The notes below the pieces were generated by a model. The model did no database searches, was not told the origin of the DNA, and saw only the letters and a list, made by a program, of their open reading frames with translations. Positions 36,245 through 45,022 of a stretch of DNA of 64,000 bases are shown one piece after another (position 1 is the stretch's first letter; each line of letters starts with the position of its first letter). The stretch lies in NCBI RefSeq assembly GCF_030412015.1, contig NZ_JASNRD010000013.1:62001-126000 (forward strand). Reading direction: 5' to 3'. A program made the position numbers and the translations under genes. The stretch comes from Massilia sp. YIM B02763. Lineage in GTDB: Bacteria > Pseudomonadota > Gammaproteobacteria > Burkholderiales > Burkholderiaceae_D.

Positions 36245-37168
36245 ATGTCCGCATTACCCCGCCCCGCCCTCGGCCTCGTCTGCATCACGTCGTCGAAGGA
36301 TGTCCGCTACCGCACCGTCACGCGCAAGCGCCTGCTGGAGCAATCCGACGCCGGCCAGCGCAAGATCCTCGACGACATCTACCGCGACAACCTGCAGACG
36401 CTGGACCGCGCGCTGCAGTACTGCCAGTGCGAAGGCATCCGCCTGTACCGCATGCCGTCCTCGATCTTCCCCTTCTTCGACGAGGACATCGGGCGCGAGG
36501 TGATGCGGCCGCTGGCCGGGGCCATGGCAAGGACCGGTCGAAAGGCCACGGCGCTCGGCATCCGCCTCGTGATGCACCCGGACCAGTTCGTGGTGCTCAG
36601 CTCCGACTCGCCCGACGTCGTCGCCAACAGCGTCAAGATCCTGCAGATGCATGCCGACATCATGGACCTGCTGGAGCAACCGCGTTCCCCCTGGGCCCTG
36701 CTCGAGATCCACGGCGGCAAGGCGAACCGCAGCGACGCCCTGGTCGAACGCATCGCGGCGCTGCCGGAAGCGATCCGCACGCGCCTGTGCCTGGAGAACG
36801 ACGAATACGCGTACAGCGCCGCCCAGATCCACGACGTGTGCGTGCGCAGTGGCGTGCCGATGATCTTCGACGCCCACCACCACGTCGTCTGCGAGGGCCT
36901 GTCCAGCTACGACGACCCGAGCGTGGCCGAGATGCTGGCCAAGGCGCGCGCCACCTGGGCCGATCCCGACCACCAGCTGGTGCACATCTCGAACGGCCGC
37001 GAAGGCTTCAACGACCGCCAGCACTCGGACCTGATCTCCGTGATGCCCGCCTCGTACGAACGGGCGCCGTGGATCGAGATCGAGGCCAAGCTGAAGGAAG
37101 AGGCGATCCAGGGCCTGCGCCACTGGCCCGCGGGCCGGACGGGCCATATCAACGACCCGGCGCCATGA
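36245..37168 (+). CDS. uvsE: UV damage endonuclease UvsE/UvdE
   Basis: A 307-residue protein, the usual length. The TIM-barrel endonuclease motifs are LGLVCITSSKDVRYRTVTRKRLL, YRMPSSIFPFFDED, IRLVMHPDQFVVLSS (metal His), LLEIHGGKANRSDAL, RLCLENDEYAYSA (metal Glu), VPMIFDAHHHVVCEG and a C-terminal IEIEAKLKEEAI. It nicks DNA 5' to UV photoproducts for an alternative excision repair path. It appears to be a single gene, with no SOS box noticed upstream. Confidence 0.93.
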   Translation: MSALPRPALGLVCITSSKDVRYRTVTRKRLLEQSDAGQRKILDDIYRDNLQTLDRALQYCQCEGIRLYRMPSSIFPFFDEDIGREVMRPLAGAMARTGRKATALGIRLVMHPDQFVVLSSDSPDVVANSVKILQMHADIMDLLEQPRSPWALLEIHGGKANRSDALVERIAALPEAIRTRLCLENDEYAYSAAQIHDVCVRSGVPMIFDAHHHVVCEGLSSYDDPSVAEMLAKARATWADPDHQLVHISNGREGFNDRQHSDLISVMPASYERAPWIEIEAKLKEEAIQGLRHWPAGRTGHINDPAP

Positions 37169-37386
37169 GCCCATGCATATCGTGCATGGCCGCGATCAGC
37201 AATAAGAATTAGTCATTTCGCGGCCCGGCGCGCAGAATGGGGCCGGCCATGCAGACCCGCCAAAAGGCGGTCGCCGCACCAGTGTGTCTGGTGCAGAATA
37301 TGGTCGTCCACGTTCGTCCAACTACCGATGCCAGGTCCGAATCTCCACGCTTCCGATCGTTCCAGCCACCGCCCGCGGGGCCGTGC

Positions 37387-38322
37387 ATGATCGTCCGCGA
37401 CCGTCCCACGCCGCTGCGCCTGTTCCTCGCCGTGCGCGGCTCGATCCTGCCCAGCATCTGGAAGAGCGTCGCCGTCACCACGCTGCTGGCCGTCGCCGTC
37501 ACGGCGATGCATGGCACGATCGACGGCATCAAGTTCTCGCTGGCGGCCTTGCCGTTCACGCTGATGGGCCTGCCGCTGGCGATCTTCCTCGGTTTTCGCA
37601 ACAACTCGGCCTATGCCCGCTACTGGGAAGGCCGCATGCAATGGGGCGAGCTGGTGCTGCGCAGCCGCAGCCTGGCGCGCCAGTGCCTGTCGCTGGTCGA
37701 TGCCGGCCGGCCGTTCGCGGCGGAGGGCACCGACCCGCGCACGCGCATGCTGCGCCGCGCGATCGCGTATGCCCATGCGCTGCGCCACCGCCTGCGCGGC
37801 GGCGATGCCGGCGCCGACGTCGCGCCCTGGCTCGCACCGAGCGAGTGGGAACGCGTGCGCATGCTCCCCAACCTGCCGCACGCGCTGATGCTGGAGATGG
37901 GCGCCGACCTGGCGCTGTGCCTGCGCGAGCGGCGCCTGGACGCCTGCACGGCGCCGGCGCTGGACGCGACGCTGACGGCCATGACGGGCGTCGCCGCCGC
38001 CTGCGAACGCATCCGCGGCACGCCGATCCCGTTCTCCTACACGCTGCTGCTGCACCGCACCGCCTACCTGTACTGCTTTTTCCTGCCCTTCGGCCTGGTC
38101 GACACGATCGGCTACGCCACCCCGCTGGTCACGGCCATCGTCGCCTACACCTTCTTCGGCCTGGACGCCCTGGGCGACGAGATCGAGGAACCGTTCGGCG
38201 AATCCGACAACGACCTGCCGCTCGAGGCCCTGTGCCGCACGATCGAGATCGACGTGCGCATGGCACTGGGCGAACGCGACCTTCCCCCACCGCTGCAGCC
38301 GGTGAACTACCGGCTCGGCTGA
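37387..38322 (+). CDS. Bestrophin-family anion channel (YneE-like)
   Basis: A 311-residue membrane protein. It starts MIVRDRPTPLRLFLAVRGSILPSIWKSV, typical of bacterial bestrophins (IVR...LF...GS), with TM helices near 25-45 and 55-75 and the family block FLGFRNNSAYARYWEGRMQWGELVLRSRSLARQ. Later come PFSYTLLLHRTAYLYCFFLPFGLVDTIGYATP and the C-terminal ALGDEIEEPFGESDNDLPLEALCRTIE. Bacterial homologues are pentameric channels (some cation-selective). ATG 37387 begins the family start; upstream sequence in frame is unrelated. A CoA transferase gene follows 21 bp downstream. Confidence 0.9.
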   Translation: MIVRDRPTPLRLFLAVRGSILPSIWKSVAVTTLLAVAVTAMHGTIDGIKFSLAALPFTLMGLPLAIFLGFRNNSAYARYWEGRMQWGELVLRSRSLARQCLSLVDAGRPFAAEGTDPRTRMLRRAIAYAHALRHRLRGGDAGADVAPWLAPSEWERVRMLPNLPHALMLEMGADLALCLRERRLDACTAPALDATLTAMTGVAAACERIRGTPIPFSYTLLLHRTAYLYCFFLPFGLVDTIGYATPLVTAIVAYTFFGLDALGDEIEEPFGESDNDLPLEALCRTIEIDVRMALGERDLPPPLQPVNYRLG

Positions 38323-38343
38323 TTCATAACGATAGAGACGACC

Positions 38344-39846
38344 ATGACACAGGACTACCAGGATCGCATCCGCCACGCTCCCTTGCGCGAACGCGTCACC
38401 ACCGCTGCCGATGCCGCCAGCTGGATCAAGGACGGCATGACCGTCGGCATGAGCGGCTTCACCCGCGCCGGCGACGTCAAGGTGGTGCCGGCCGCGCTGG
38501 CCGAGCGCGCCCGCCGCGAACCGATGAAGATCACGCTGCTGACGGGCGCCTCGCTGGGCCACGACACCGACAAGCTGCTCACCGAGGCCGGCGCGCTGGC
38601 GCGGCGCATGCCGTTCCAGGTCGACCCGGTGCTGCGCGCGGCCATCAACCGCGGCGAAGTGATGTTCATCGACCAGCACCTGTCCGAGACCGTCGAGCAG
38701 CTGCGCAGCCGCCACATCAAGCCGGTGGACGTGGCCGTCGTCGAGGCGGTGGCGATCACCGAGACGGGCGCCATCGTCCCGACCACGTCGGTCGGCAACA
38801 GCGCCAGCTTCGCGATCCTGGCCGACAAGGTCATCGTGGAGCTGAACCTGTCGCAGTCGCCGCACCTGGAAGGCCTGCACGATATCTGGATCCCGAAGAA
38901 GCGCCCGATGCGCGAACCGGTGCCCGTGATGTCGGTGCAGCAGCGCGCCGGCGTGCCGTTCATCGAGATCCCGCCCGAGAAGATCGTCGCCGTCGTCATC
39001 TCGGACCAGCCGGACAGCACCTCGTCGGTGCTGCCGCCGGACGCGGACACGCAGGCCATCGCCGGCCACCTGATCAAGTTCTTCGGCGACGAGATCGCGG
39101 CCGGCCGCCTGACCCATTCGCTGCTGCCGCTGCAGGCCGGCATCGGCACCATCGCCAACGCCGTGCTGGCCGGCTTTGCCGACAGCCCGTTCTCGCACCT
39201 GACGATGTACTCGGAGGTGCTGCAGGACTCGACCTTCGACCTGTTCGACGCCGGCAAGCTCGATTTCGCGTCCGGCTCGTCGATCACGCTGTCGCCGCAA
39301 AAGTCGGCGCAGGTGTTCGGCGACTTCGGTCGCTACCGCGACCGCCTGGTGCTGCGTCCGCAGGAAGTGTCGAACCATCCCGAAGTCATCCGGCGCCTGG
39401 GCATCATCGCCATCAACACGGCGCTCGAGGCCGACATCTACGGCAACATCAACTCGACCCACGTGGGCGGCACGCACATGATGAACGGCATCGGCGGCTC
39501 GGGCGACTTCGCGCGCAACGCCTACCTGTCGATCTTCGCGACCAAGTCGTTGGCCAAGAACGGCCACATCTCGTCGATCGTGCCGATGGTGTCGCACGTC
39601 GACCATACGGAGCACGACGTCGACATCATCGTCACCGAGCTGGGCCTGGCCGACCTGCGCGGCCTGGCGCCGCGCGAGCGCGCCGACGTCATCATCGAAC
39701 GCTGCGTGGCCGAGCCGTACAAGGACCTGCTGCGCGCCTACGTCGCGGAAGCGAAGACGCGCGGCGGGCAGACGCCGCACGTGCTGGAGAAGGCGTTCGG
39801 GTGGCACGAGCGCTATCGCGAGACGGGAAGCATGCTGGAGGGTTGA
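38344..39846 (+). CDS. Acetyl-CoA hydrolase / succinyl-CoA:acetate CoA-transferase family enzyme
   Basis: A 500-residue protein of usual length for the Cat1/ScpC/AarC group. Blocks include GMTVGMSGFTRAGDVKVVP (CoA-binding), LLTGASLGHDTDKLL, MFIDQHLSETVEQL, AVAITETGAIVPTTSVGNS, the catalytic Glu region LTMYSEVLQDSTFDLFDAGK, and GGTHMMNGIGGSGDFARNAYLSIF. It moves CoA between acyl-CoA and a free acid such as acetate or succinate. The 21-bp gap suggests co-transcription with the bestrophin channel gene. A palindromic repeat lies just past its stop. Confidence 0.92.
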   Translation: MTQDYQDRIRHAPLRERVTTAADAASWIKDGMTVGMSGFTRAGDVKVVPAALAERARREPMKITLLTGASLGHDTDKLLTEAGALARRMPFQVDPVLRAAINRGEVMFIDQHLSETVEQLRSRHIKPVDVAVVEAVAITETGAIVPTTSVGNSASFAILADKVIVELNLSQSPHLEGLHDIWIPKKRPMREPVPVMSVQQRAGVPFIEIPPEKIVAVVISDQPDSTSSVLPPDADTQAIAGHLIKFFGDEIAAGRLTHSLLPLQAGIGTIANAVLAGFADSPFSHLTMYSEVLQDSTFDLFDAGKLDFASGSSITLSPQKSAQVFGDFGRYRDRLVLRPQEVSNHPEVIRRLGIIAINTALEADIYGNINSTHVGGTHMMNGIGGSGDFARNAYLSIFATKSLAKNGHISSIVPMVSHVDHTEHDVDIIVTELGLADLRGLAPRERADVIIERCVAEPYKDLLRAYVAEAKTRGGQTPHVLEKAFGWHERYRETGSMLEG

Positions 39847-39856
39847 CCTGAAACAC

Positions 39857-39936
39857 CGTCGTCCCTGCGCAGGCAGGGACCCAATTTGGCGTCGTCGCGA
39901 TGAAAAAATTGGGTCCCTGCCTGCGCAGGGACGACG
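39857..39936. repeat. Palindromic MITE-like repeat, copy A (short form)
   Basis: A perfect 31-bp inverted repeat (39857-39887 with 39906-39936) around an 18-base loop. The outer ends are CGTCGTCCCTGCG/CGCAGGGACGACG. It lies between convergent genes, and its right end abuts the stop codon of the membrane protein gene. Copies B and C at 50238 and 59567 share the ends but have longer centres. Confidence 0.92.
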
Positions 39937-41067
39937 TTACAGGTACTTCACCCACCCTTTCCCGCTCTCCCGCTTGTACCGCCCGAACGCCCTCGTCGGC
40001 CAGTACAGCGCCGCGGCCAGCCCCGCCGCCAGCACCCACACTTCCCACACGTACATCAAGTCCACCCGCTCCGCGCCCAGCAGGGCCGCGGCGAGGCGCT
40101 GCATGGCCAGCAGCGCGTACAGGTGCAGCAGGTAGTAGAACAGGGGCGCCCCGCCGAACACCCCGCAGGCGCGGGTGAAGGCGTTGTCGGCGCGCTCCAG
40201 CCACGCCAGCACGGGCAGGCCGCAGCCCAGCGTCAGCAGCAGGAAGTCCAGCGACGGCGGATACTTGGTGAAGTTCAGCCACGCCATCGCCGTATGCAGG
40301 GCGTCGTCCTGGGCGCGCCACGGCAGCGGCTCGCCGTAGACGTTCCACGTCCGCAGCACGGCCAGCAGCGCCAGGCAGGCGGCGCCGGCCAGCAGCAGCC
40401 GGCGCTGGCGCAGCGACGGCGCCATGGCCCGCGCATACAGCGGGCCGCACGCGTAGCCGAGCAGGATCACGCCGATCCACGCCAGCACGGGATAGCTGAC
40501 CTTCACGCGCGGCGCGCCGTCGGTGAGGAAGCCGCGCTGTTCCAGGACGGTCCAGGCATGAGCCGCCGCGCTGCCCGGCTCGAAGGCCACCCCCGCCAGC
40601 GCGTTGTGGCCGCCCACGATGGCCAGGCCCAGCGCCGCCAGCACGGCGAGGGGCAGCCGGTGCAGCAGGGCCAGCGCCAGCATCGCCAGGCCGATGGCCC
40701 AGATCACCTGCAGGTACACGGTCGCGGGCGCGAACGTGCCGGTCCAGGCGAAGTTCACGGCCACGATCTCGAGCAGCACGAGGAACAGGCCGCGCCTGGC
40801 AAGGAAACCGCCGGCCGGCCGCGCGCCGCCCGGCGGATGGGCGTACAGCCAGGCCGACAGGCCGGTCAGGAACACGAACATCGGCGCGCAGAAGTGCGCG
40901 GCCAGGCGCGAGAAGAACAGGCCCGGGCTGGTCGCCGCGACGTCCATCGGGTCGCTCACCTGGTGCTGCAGGAAGAAGGTTTCGCGCACGTGGTCGACGG
41001 TCATCAGGAGCATGACGAGGCCGCGCGCCACGTCGATGGAGAGGATGCGTTTGCTCGAAGGGTTCAC
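39937..41067 (-). CDS. Polytopic membrane protein, DUF1624/acyltransferase-like
   Basis: A 376-residue protein with about 9-10 transmembrane helices. It starts MNPSSKRILSIDVARGLVMLLMTVDHVRETFF; an Asp-x-x-Arg-Gly segment followed by DHxR in helix 1 is typical of DUF1624 and heparan-alpha-glucosaminide N-acetyltransferase-like or YeiB-type proteins. Later parts include RLAAHFCAPMFVFLTGLSAWLY and LFYYLLHLYALL. It may transfer acyl groups to a glycan, but the substrate is unknown. It starts 10 bp after the stop of the TonB receptor gene and so probably shares its transcript. Confidence 0.7.
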   Translation of the reverse strand: MNPSSKRILSIDVARGLVMLLMTVDHVRETFFLQHQVSDPMDVAATSPGLFFSRLAAHFCAPMFVFLTGLSAWLYAHPPGGARPAGGFLARRGLFLVLLEIVAVNFAWTGTFAPATVYLQVIWAIGLAMLALALLHRLPLAVLAALGLAIVGGHNALAGVAFEPGSAAAHAWTVLEQRGFLTDGAPRVKVSYPVLAWIGVILLGYACGPLYARAMAPSLRQRRLLLAGAACLALLAVLRTWNVYGEPLPWRAQDDALHTAMAWLNFTKYPPSLDFLLLTLGCGLPVLAWLERADNAFTRACGVFGGAPLFYYLLHLYALLAMQRLAAALLGAERVDLMYVWEVWVLAAGLAAALYWPTRAFGRYKRESGKGWVKYL

Positions 41068-41077
41068 CGGCGCTCCT

Positions 41078-43177
41078 TCAGAACCGCAGCGAGGCCGTGG
41101 CCGTCAGCGTGCGCGTGCTGCCGGGCGCCACCCACAGGCGGCTGTAGGCGCTGGCGTAGTAGCGGCGGTCGAACAGGTTGTCGACGTTCAGCGCGAGGCG
41201 CCAGCGCGGCTGCGGCATCCAGGCGGCGAGCAGGCGCGCCGTCGTGTAGGCGGGCAGGCGGAAGTCGCTGGAGGCAGCGACGTCGCCGAACCGTTCGCCC
41301 ACGTAGGTGATGCCCGCGCCGATCGAGGCGCGCGCGTCGCCCGCCACCAGCAGCACGTTGCCGCTCTGGCGCGGCACGTTGGGGAAGCGGCTGCCCGTGC
41401 GGATGGTGTTGTCGCCGTGCGTGACGCGCGCATCGGTGTAGGCATAGGCGGCCGACAGGCGCAGGCCGCGCCGCAATTCGCCGGCCACGTCGAGCTCGAC
41501 GCCCCTGCTGGCCACCTCGCCGGCCGGCAGCGCGTAGTCCGTGTTGACCGGGTTCGTCGTCAGCACATTGCCCTTCTCGACGCGGTACAGGGCCAGCGTG
41601 CCGGAGACGCCGCCCGGCACGTCCAGCTTGGCGCCGATCTCGTGCGAGCGGCTGTCCTCGGCCGGAAACGCGGTGTTGTCGATGCCGATGCCGCTGTTCG
41701 GGCGGAAGCCCTTCGCCGTGCTCGCATACAGCGCCAGCGCGTCGGTCGGTTGCCACACGAGGCCGGCGCGCGGGCTGGTTGCGCTCAGCGCCTGGCGGTT
41801 CACGGTGCCGGTCCGGTAGTTCGCGACGGTCTGGCGGTAGCGGTCGTGGCGCAGGCCCACGAGCGCCTTCCAGCGCGGCGCCAGGCTCACCTGGTCCTGC
41901 AGGTAGAGCGCATGGGCGCGCTGCGCCTCGCTGGTGTCGATCGACAGCGCCAGCGGCGCGGCCGCGGCACCGTACACGGGCGCGAACACGTCGATGGCAT
42001 AGGGATTGGCGGCCGACGGATTGCGGCGCAGCTGGATGCGGCGGTCGTCGAAGCGGTAGCCGTCCACGCCCAGCAGCAGCGCATGGCGCATGCCGGCCGT
42101 GGACACGGTGCCCAGCAGCTCCAGGCGCGCCGAGCGGTCCTCGGCCGAGAAATCGCGATGGCGGCGCTGGCGGCGCAGCGTGCGGCCGTCCGCCAGCAGG
42201 TCGTTCGCTTCGGTCGAATAGCCGTCCAGCGCACTGTCGCGCCAGGCGGCGCCGCCCTGCAGCGACCAGCCCTCCGCCATCACGTGCTGCACGAATACCT
42301 GGTGGCCCGTCGAGCGCACGGTGGTGCGGCCGTCGCCCGGTTCGCCGAGGAAGCGCTCGACGGGCACGGCGCCCAGCTGCATGCCGATCGCCGGGATGCC
42401 GCGGTCGAACGGCGCGCGCTGGCGCGTCGCCTCGATCTCGTAGGTCACCGTGGTATCCGGCCCCGCCAGCCACAGGAACGAGGGCGCCGCGTAGGAACGG
42501 TCGACCTGCACGGTCTCGCGGAAGCTGCCGCCTTCCTGGTGCGCCACGTTCAGGCGGTAGGCGACGCTGTCCGTGACCGGCCCGGTGAGGTCGGCGGCGG
42601 CGCGGCGGGTGGCGTGGCTGGCCAGCGCCACGTCGATGCCGTACTGCGGCTTGAAGCGCGGTTTCTTGGTCAGGATGTTGACGGTGCCGCCAGGCTCGCC
42701 GCGCCCGTACAGCGCGGACGCCGGCCCTTTCAGGATCTCGATGGCCTGGGTGCCGGCGACGTCGCGCATGCCGTTGTAGCCGCGGCTGGAACTGAAGCCG
42801 TTCACCATGTAGTCCGAGCCGAAGTTCGGGTCGCCCGTGAAGCCGCGCATCGCGTAGCTGTCCCACAGCCCGCCCAGGTCGCTCTGGCGCGCGATGCCGC
42901 TGGCCAGTTCCAGCGCCCCCGCCAGGCTGGTCACGCCGGCGTCCTCGAGCAAGTCATTGCCGAGCGTGCGCACGCTTTGCGGCAAGTCCCTGGGCGCTGT
43001 ATCGGTCTTGGTGGCGCCGGCGACCGCCAGCGTGCCGTAGGGGGAACGCTTGCCGTTGATGACGACGCTGTCGATGGCGTCGGATTGCGCGAGCGCCGAA
43101 AGGGGAAAAGCGGGAAAAGCGCCGGCGAGGAGCGCCAGGCACGGTAATGCACGGTATTTCATGTCGATGGATGTCAT
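41078..43177 (-). CDS. TonB-dependent siderophore receptor
   Basis: A 699-residue receptor. Signal peptide residues 1-31 (ending LSALAQ). The plug contains KTDTAPRDLPQSVRTLGNDLLEDAGVTSLAGALELASGI and NGFSSSRGYNGMRDVAGTQAIEILKGPASALYGRGEPGGTVNILTKKP, the consensus of ferrichrome/ferric-siderophore receptors. The barrel ends in LFDRRYYASAYSRLWVAPGSTRTLTATASLRF with a terminal Phe. ATG 43177 is chosen because AGGAAG sits 6 bases upstream; the in-frame ATG at 43162 has no ribosome site. No Fur box was recognised by eye. The small His/Cys-rich membrane protein gene lies upstream on the same strand. Confidence 0.92.
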   Translation of the reverse strand: MTSIDMKYRALPCLALLAGAFPAFPLSALAQSDAIDSVVINGKRSPYGTLAVAGATKTDTAPRDLPQSVRTLGNDLLEDAGVTSLAGALELASGIARQSDLGGLWDSYAMRGFTGDPNFGSDYMVNGFSSSRGYNGMRDVAGTQAIEILKGPASALYGRGEPGGTVNILTKKPRFKPQYGIDVALASHATRRAAADLTGPVTDSVAYRLNVAHQEGGSFRETVQVDRSYAAPSFLWLAGPDTTVTYEIEATRQRAPFDRGIPAIGMQLGAVPVERFLGEPGDGRTTVRSTGHQVFVQHVMAEGWSLQGGAAWRDSALDGYSTEANDLLADGRTLRRQRRHRDFSAEDRSARLELLGTVSTAGMRHALLLGVDGYRFDDRRIQLRRNPSAANPYAIDVFAPVYGAAAAPLALSIDTSEAQRAHALYLQDQVSLAPRWKALVGLRHDRYRQTVANYRTGTVNRQALSATSPRAGLVWQPTDALALYASTAKGFRPNSGIGIDNTAFPAEDSRSHEIGAKLDVPGGVSGTLALYRVEKGNVLTTNPVNTDYALPAGEVASRGVELDVAGELRRGLRLSAAYAYTDARVTHGDNTIRTGSRFPNVPRQSGNVLLVAGDARASIGAGITYVGERFGDVAASSDFRLPAYTTARLLAAWMPQPRWRLALNVDNLFDRRYYASAYSRLWVAPGSTRTLTATASLRF

Positions 43178-43326
43178 CTGTCTTCCTGTCCTGCATGGCC
43201 GCGCACGGCATGGCGCCGCCGCTGCGCGTCGGAAGGCGCAGCGGCGCTCGCCGCGGGCGCGGCAACTGGTCGTGGAACGGCCACCGCGCGGGCGGGCGGC
43301 CGCCGCGCGCGATGGCGCGTCGAACG

Positions 43327-43653
43327 TTACGGGTGCGGGAAGACGGGAGGCGCGTGCGGCGGGGGGCGCAGCCAGCCGAGGGCCGGCACGGCCTGGCTGG
43401 CGCCGCTTGCCGGCGCCAGCGCGTGCAGCAGGTGCCAGACGAACGGCGCCAGCGGCAGCGCGGCGTCGGGCGGCGCCGCCAGCGGTTGCGCATGCAGCGT
43501 GCACGCGACGCAATGCTGCGATTTGGCGGACAACTCGTGGTGGTGCTCGGTCGCGGCCAGCATCTGCAGCAGGAAGACGAGCGTCGCCAGCCACACGAGC
43601 ACGCGGCCGCGCGCGGAGGCGGGTCGGTACTGGCGGAAGGAAAAGGCGTTCAT
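43327..43653 (-). CDS. Small His/Cys-containing membrane protein upstream of the siderophore receptor
   Basis: A 108-residue protein with one signal or anchor helix (about 16-33, GRVLVWLATLVFLLQMLAA). Directly after it comes EHHHELSAKSQHCVACTLHAQ, a His-rich segment with a CxxC pair as in DUF2946-like metal-associated proteins. The rest is Ala/Pro-rich and ends PPHAPPVFPHP. Location and motif suggest binding of a metal or heme, linked to the TonB receptor downstream (149-bp gap). No experimental function is known to me. Confidence 0.6.
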   Translation of the reverse strand: MNAFSFRQYRPASARGRVLVWLATLVFLLQMLAATEHHHELSAKSQHCVACTLHAQPLAAPPDAALPLAPFVWHLLHALAPASGASQAVPALGWLRPPPHAPPVFPHP

Positions 43654-43802
43654 CGGCTGCGTTGCATGATGCGTTGTGCGGAATCGGCGATTGTACTGCA
43701 GCGTCGCGGCACCGCATGGATTTCCGCCGCAGGCGCGCTATGATGGAACGGTGGCCGCCGGCGCATCCGCACGGGCGGGTCTTTCACGGTGGGGAGAATG
43801 GC

Positions 43803-44105
43803 ATGCAAGGCATCGAAGACGGTTCGACCATCCGGGCCCCGCTCGCGCGGGACATCGTGCGCATCGTGCTGGGCACCGCGGTCCTGCTCCTGGTGCCGCT
43901 CGTGGCAATGCAGTTCACCCGCCAGGTGGATTGGGGGCCGGGCGATTTCCTGGCCGCCGGCGCGCTGCTGGCGGGCGCCGGCTTTGCCTGGGTCGGCGTG
44001 GCGCGGCGCGTGCGCGCGCCCGGCCGCCGCGCGCTGATGAAGGCCGGCGTGTTGCTGGCGTTGCTGCTCGTCTGGGCGGAACTGGCGGTCGGCATCGTGT
44101 CCTGA
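43803..44105 (+). CDS. Small three-helix membrane protein
   Basis: A 100-residue protein with three predicted transmembrane segments, about 18-38, 46-66 and 77-97 (LLALLLVWAELAVGIV). Start: ATG 43803 gives MQGIEDGSTIRAPLARDIVR; a GGGGAG site precedes it. No family is recognised with confidence. The length and layout match small inner-membrane proteins often annotated hypothetical. It ends just before a strong bidirectional terminator. Confidence 0.6.
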   Translation: MQGIEDGSTIRAPLARDIVRIVLGTAVLLLVPLVAMQFTRQVDWGPGDFLAAGALLAGAGFAWVGVARRVRAPGRRALMKAGVLLALLLVWAELAVGIVS

Positions 44106-44117
44106 TCGCCGACGGAT

Positions 44118-44150
44118 AAAAAAACACCAGCCCGCGGGCTGGTGTTTTTC
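44118..44150. terminator. Bidirectional rho-independent terminator
   Basis: The stem AAAAACACCAGCCC/GGGCTGGTGTTTTT (44120-44133 with 44136-44149) closes a two-base centre (C-G). It has A and T runs on both sides and lies between the convergent small membrane protein and the Ser/Gly-repeat genes. Confidence 0.9.
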
Positions 44151-44188
44151 TTCATGCATCGCAGGGCCGGCATGCCGGCCCGTCGCGA

Positions 44189-44881
44189 TCAGTAGCCGCG
44201 GCTGCCGGTGCCGCCGCTAGTGCCGCTGGTGGAGCCGGTACCGGTGGTGCTGGTGCCGCCGGTGGTGGTGCCCGTCGAGGTACCGGTGCCGGTGGCGCTG
44301 GTGCCCGCGCCGGAACCTGCGCCGGTGCTGTTCATGCCGCCTGCCGAGCCGCTCAGGCCGCTGCCCGAGCTGACGCCGCCGGCGCCGGTGCTGCCGCTCA
44401 TGCCGCTGCTGCCCGAGGAGCCCGAGCCCATGGTGCCGGTAGCACCGGTGCCGGTGGCACCGCTGCCGGTCGCGCCGGTGCCGGTGCCGCCGCTGCCCGT
44501 GCCCATCGAACCCGCGCCGCTGGTGCCGCTGCTGCCGCTGGTGCCGGACGTGCCGGTGCCCATCGAGCCGGACGAGCCGCCGGTGGACGACCCGCTACCC
44601 ATCGAGCCCGACGAGCCGCCGGTGGACGAGCCGCTACCCATCGAACCCGACGAGCCGGTCGAGGAGCCGGAACCCATCGAGCCGCTGGAGCTGCTACCCG
44701 AGGAGCTGCCGGATTTTTTCTTGCCTGAATGTTTCTGAGACGAGCCGGTCGACGATTGATCCTGCGAAGAGGCACTGGAGCCGGTCGACGAGCTGGTTTG
44801 CGCCTGTGCGTTCACCGCACCCAGCATTGCCATGGCAACCGACGCACCCATGAGACCTTTCAGCAATTTATTCATCTTCAT
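44189..44881 (-). CDS. Secreted Ser/Gly/Thr-rich repeat protein
   Basis: A 230-residue protein with a signal peptide (1-28, ending VNAQAQ). The mature part is nearly all Ser, Gly and Thr. First comes a QDQSSTGSSQKHSGKKKSG basic patch, then repeats of SGSMGSGSSTG type (about 65-110), and then GTG/GATG-like repeats to the C-terminus TGSRGY. It is disordered, with no Cys and no sorting motif. AGGAGA lies 5 bases before ATG 44881. It may be an adhesive or matrix component, or a flexible extracellular polymer; this is inference from composition. Confidence 0.7.
   Translation of the reverse strand: MKMNKLLKGLMGASVAMAMLGAVNAQAQTSSSTGSSASSQDQSSTGSSQKHSGKKKSGSSSGSSSSGSMGSGSSTGSSGSMGSGSSTGGSSGSMGSGSSTGGSSGSMGTGTSGTSGSSGTSGAGSMGTGSGGTGTGATGSGATGTGATGTMGSGSSGSSGMSGSTGAGGVSSGSGLSGSAGGMNSTGAGSGAGTSATGTGTSTGTTTGGTSTTGTGSTSGTSGGTGSRGY
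44571..44648. repeat. 39-bp tandem repeats inside the Ser/Gly-rich gene
   Basis: 44571-44609 and 44610-44648 are direct repeats of 39 bp that differ at two bases, each encoding 13 residues (SGS/MGS/STG type). A more degenerate third unit begins at 44649. Because 39 is a multiple of three, copy-number change would alter protein length without a frameshift. Confidence 0.85.
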
Positions 44882-45022
44882 GTCGTTCTCCTAAGTTGTA
44901 TATGGGGCAAAAAGCTCAACAATATCAAGTAGATATCGAGCGAAGAACAAGTTTATGACGGTCGCGGCAAAGGGTGCGCGCGGTAGCCGGGAGGAAAATA
45001 TATGCTGCGCCGCAGCAGCCGC

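Noticed and set aside
33447..36254. A 2.8-kb open frame on the - strand opposite the Cache/CheW-like gene
   Set aside because: It is a shadow: the + strand frame has clear Cache and CheW-like features, and the minus frame reads as His/Arg/Gly-rich antisense.
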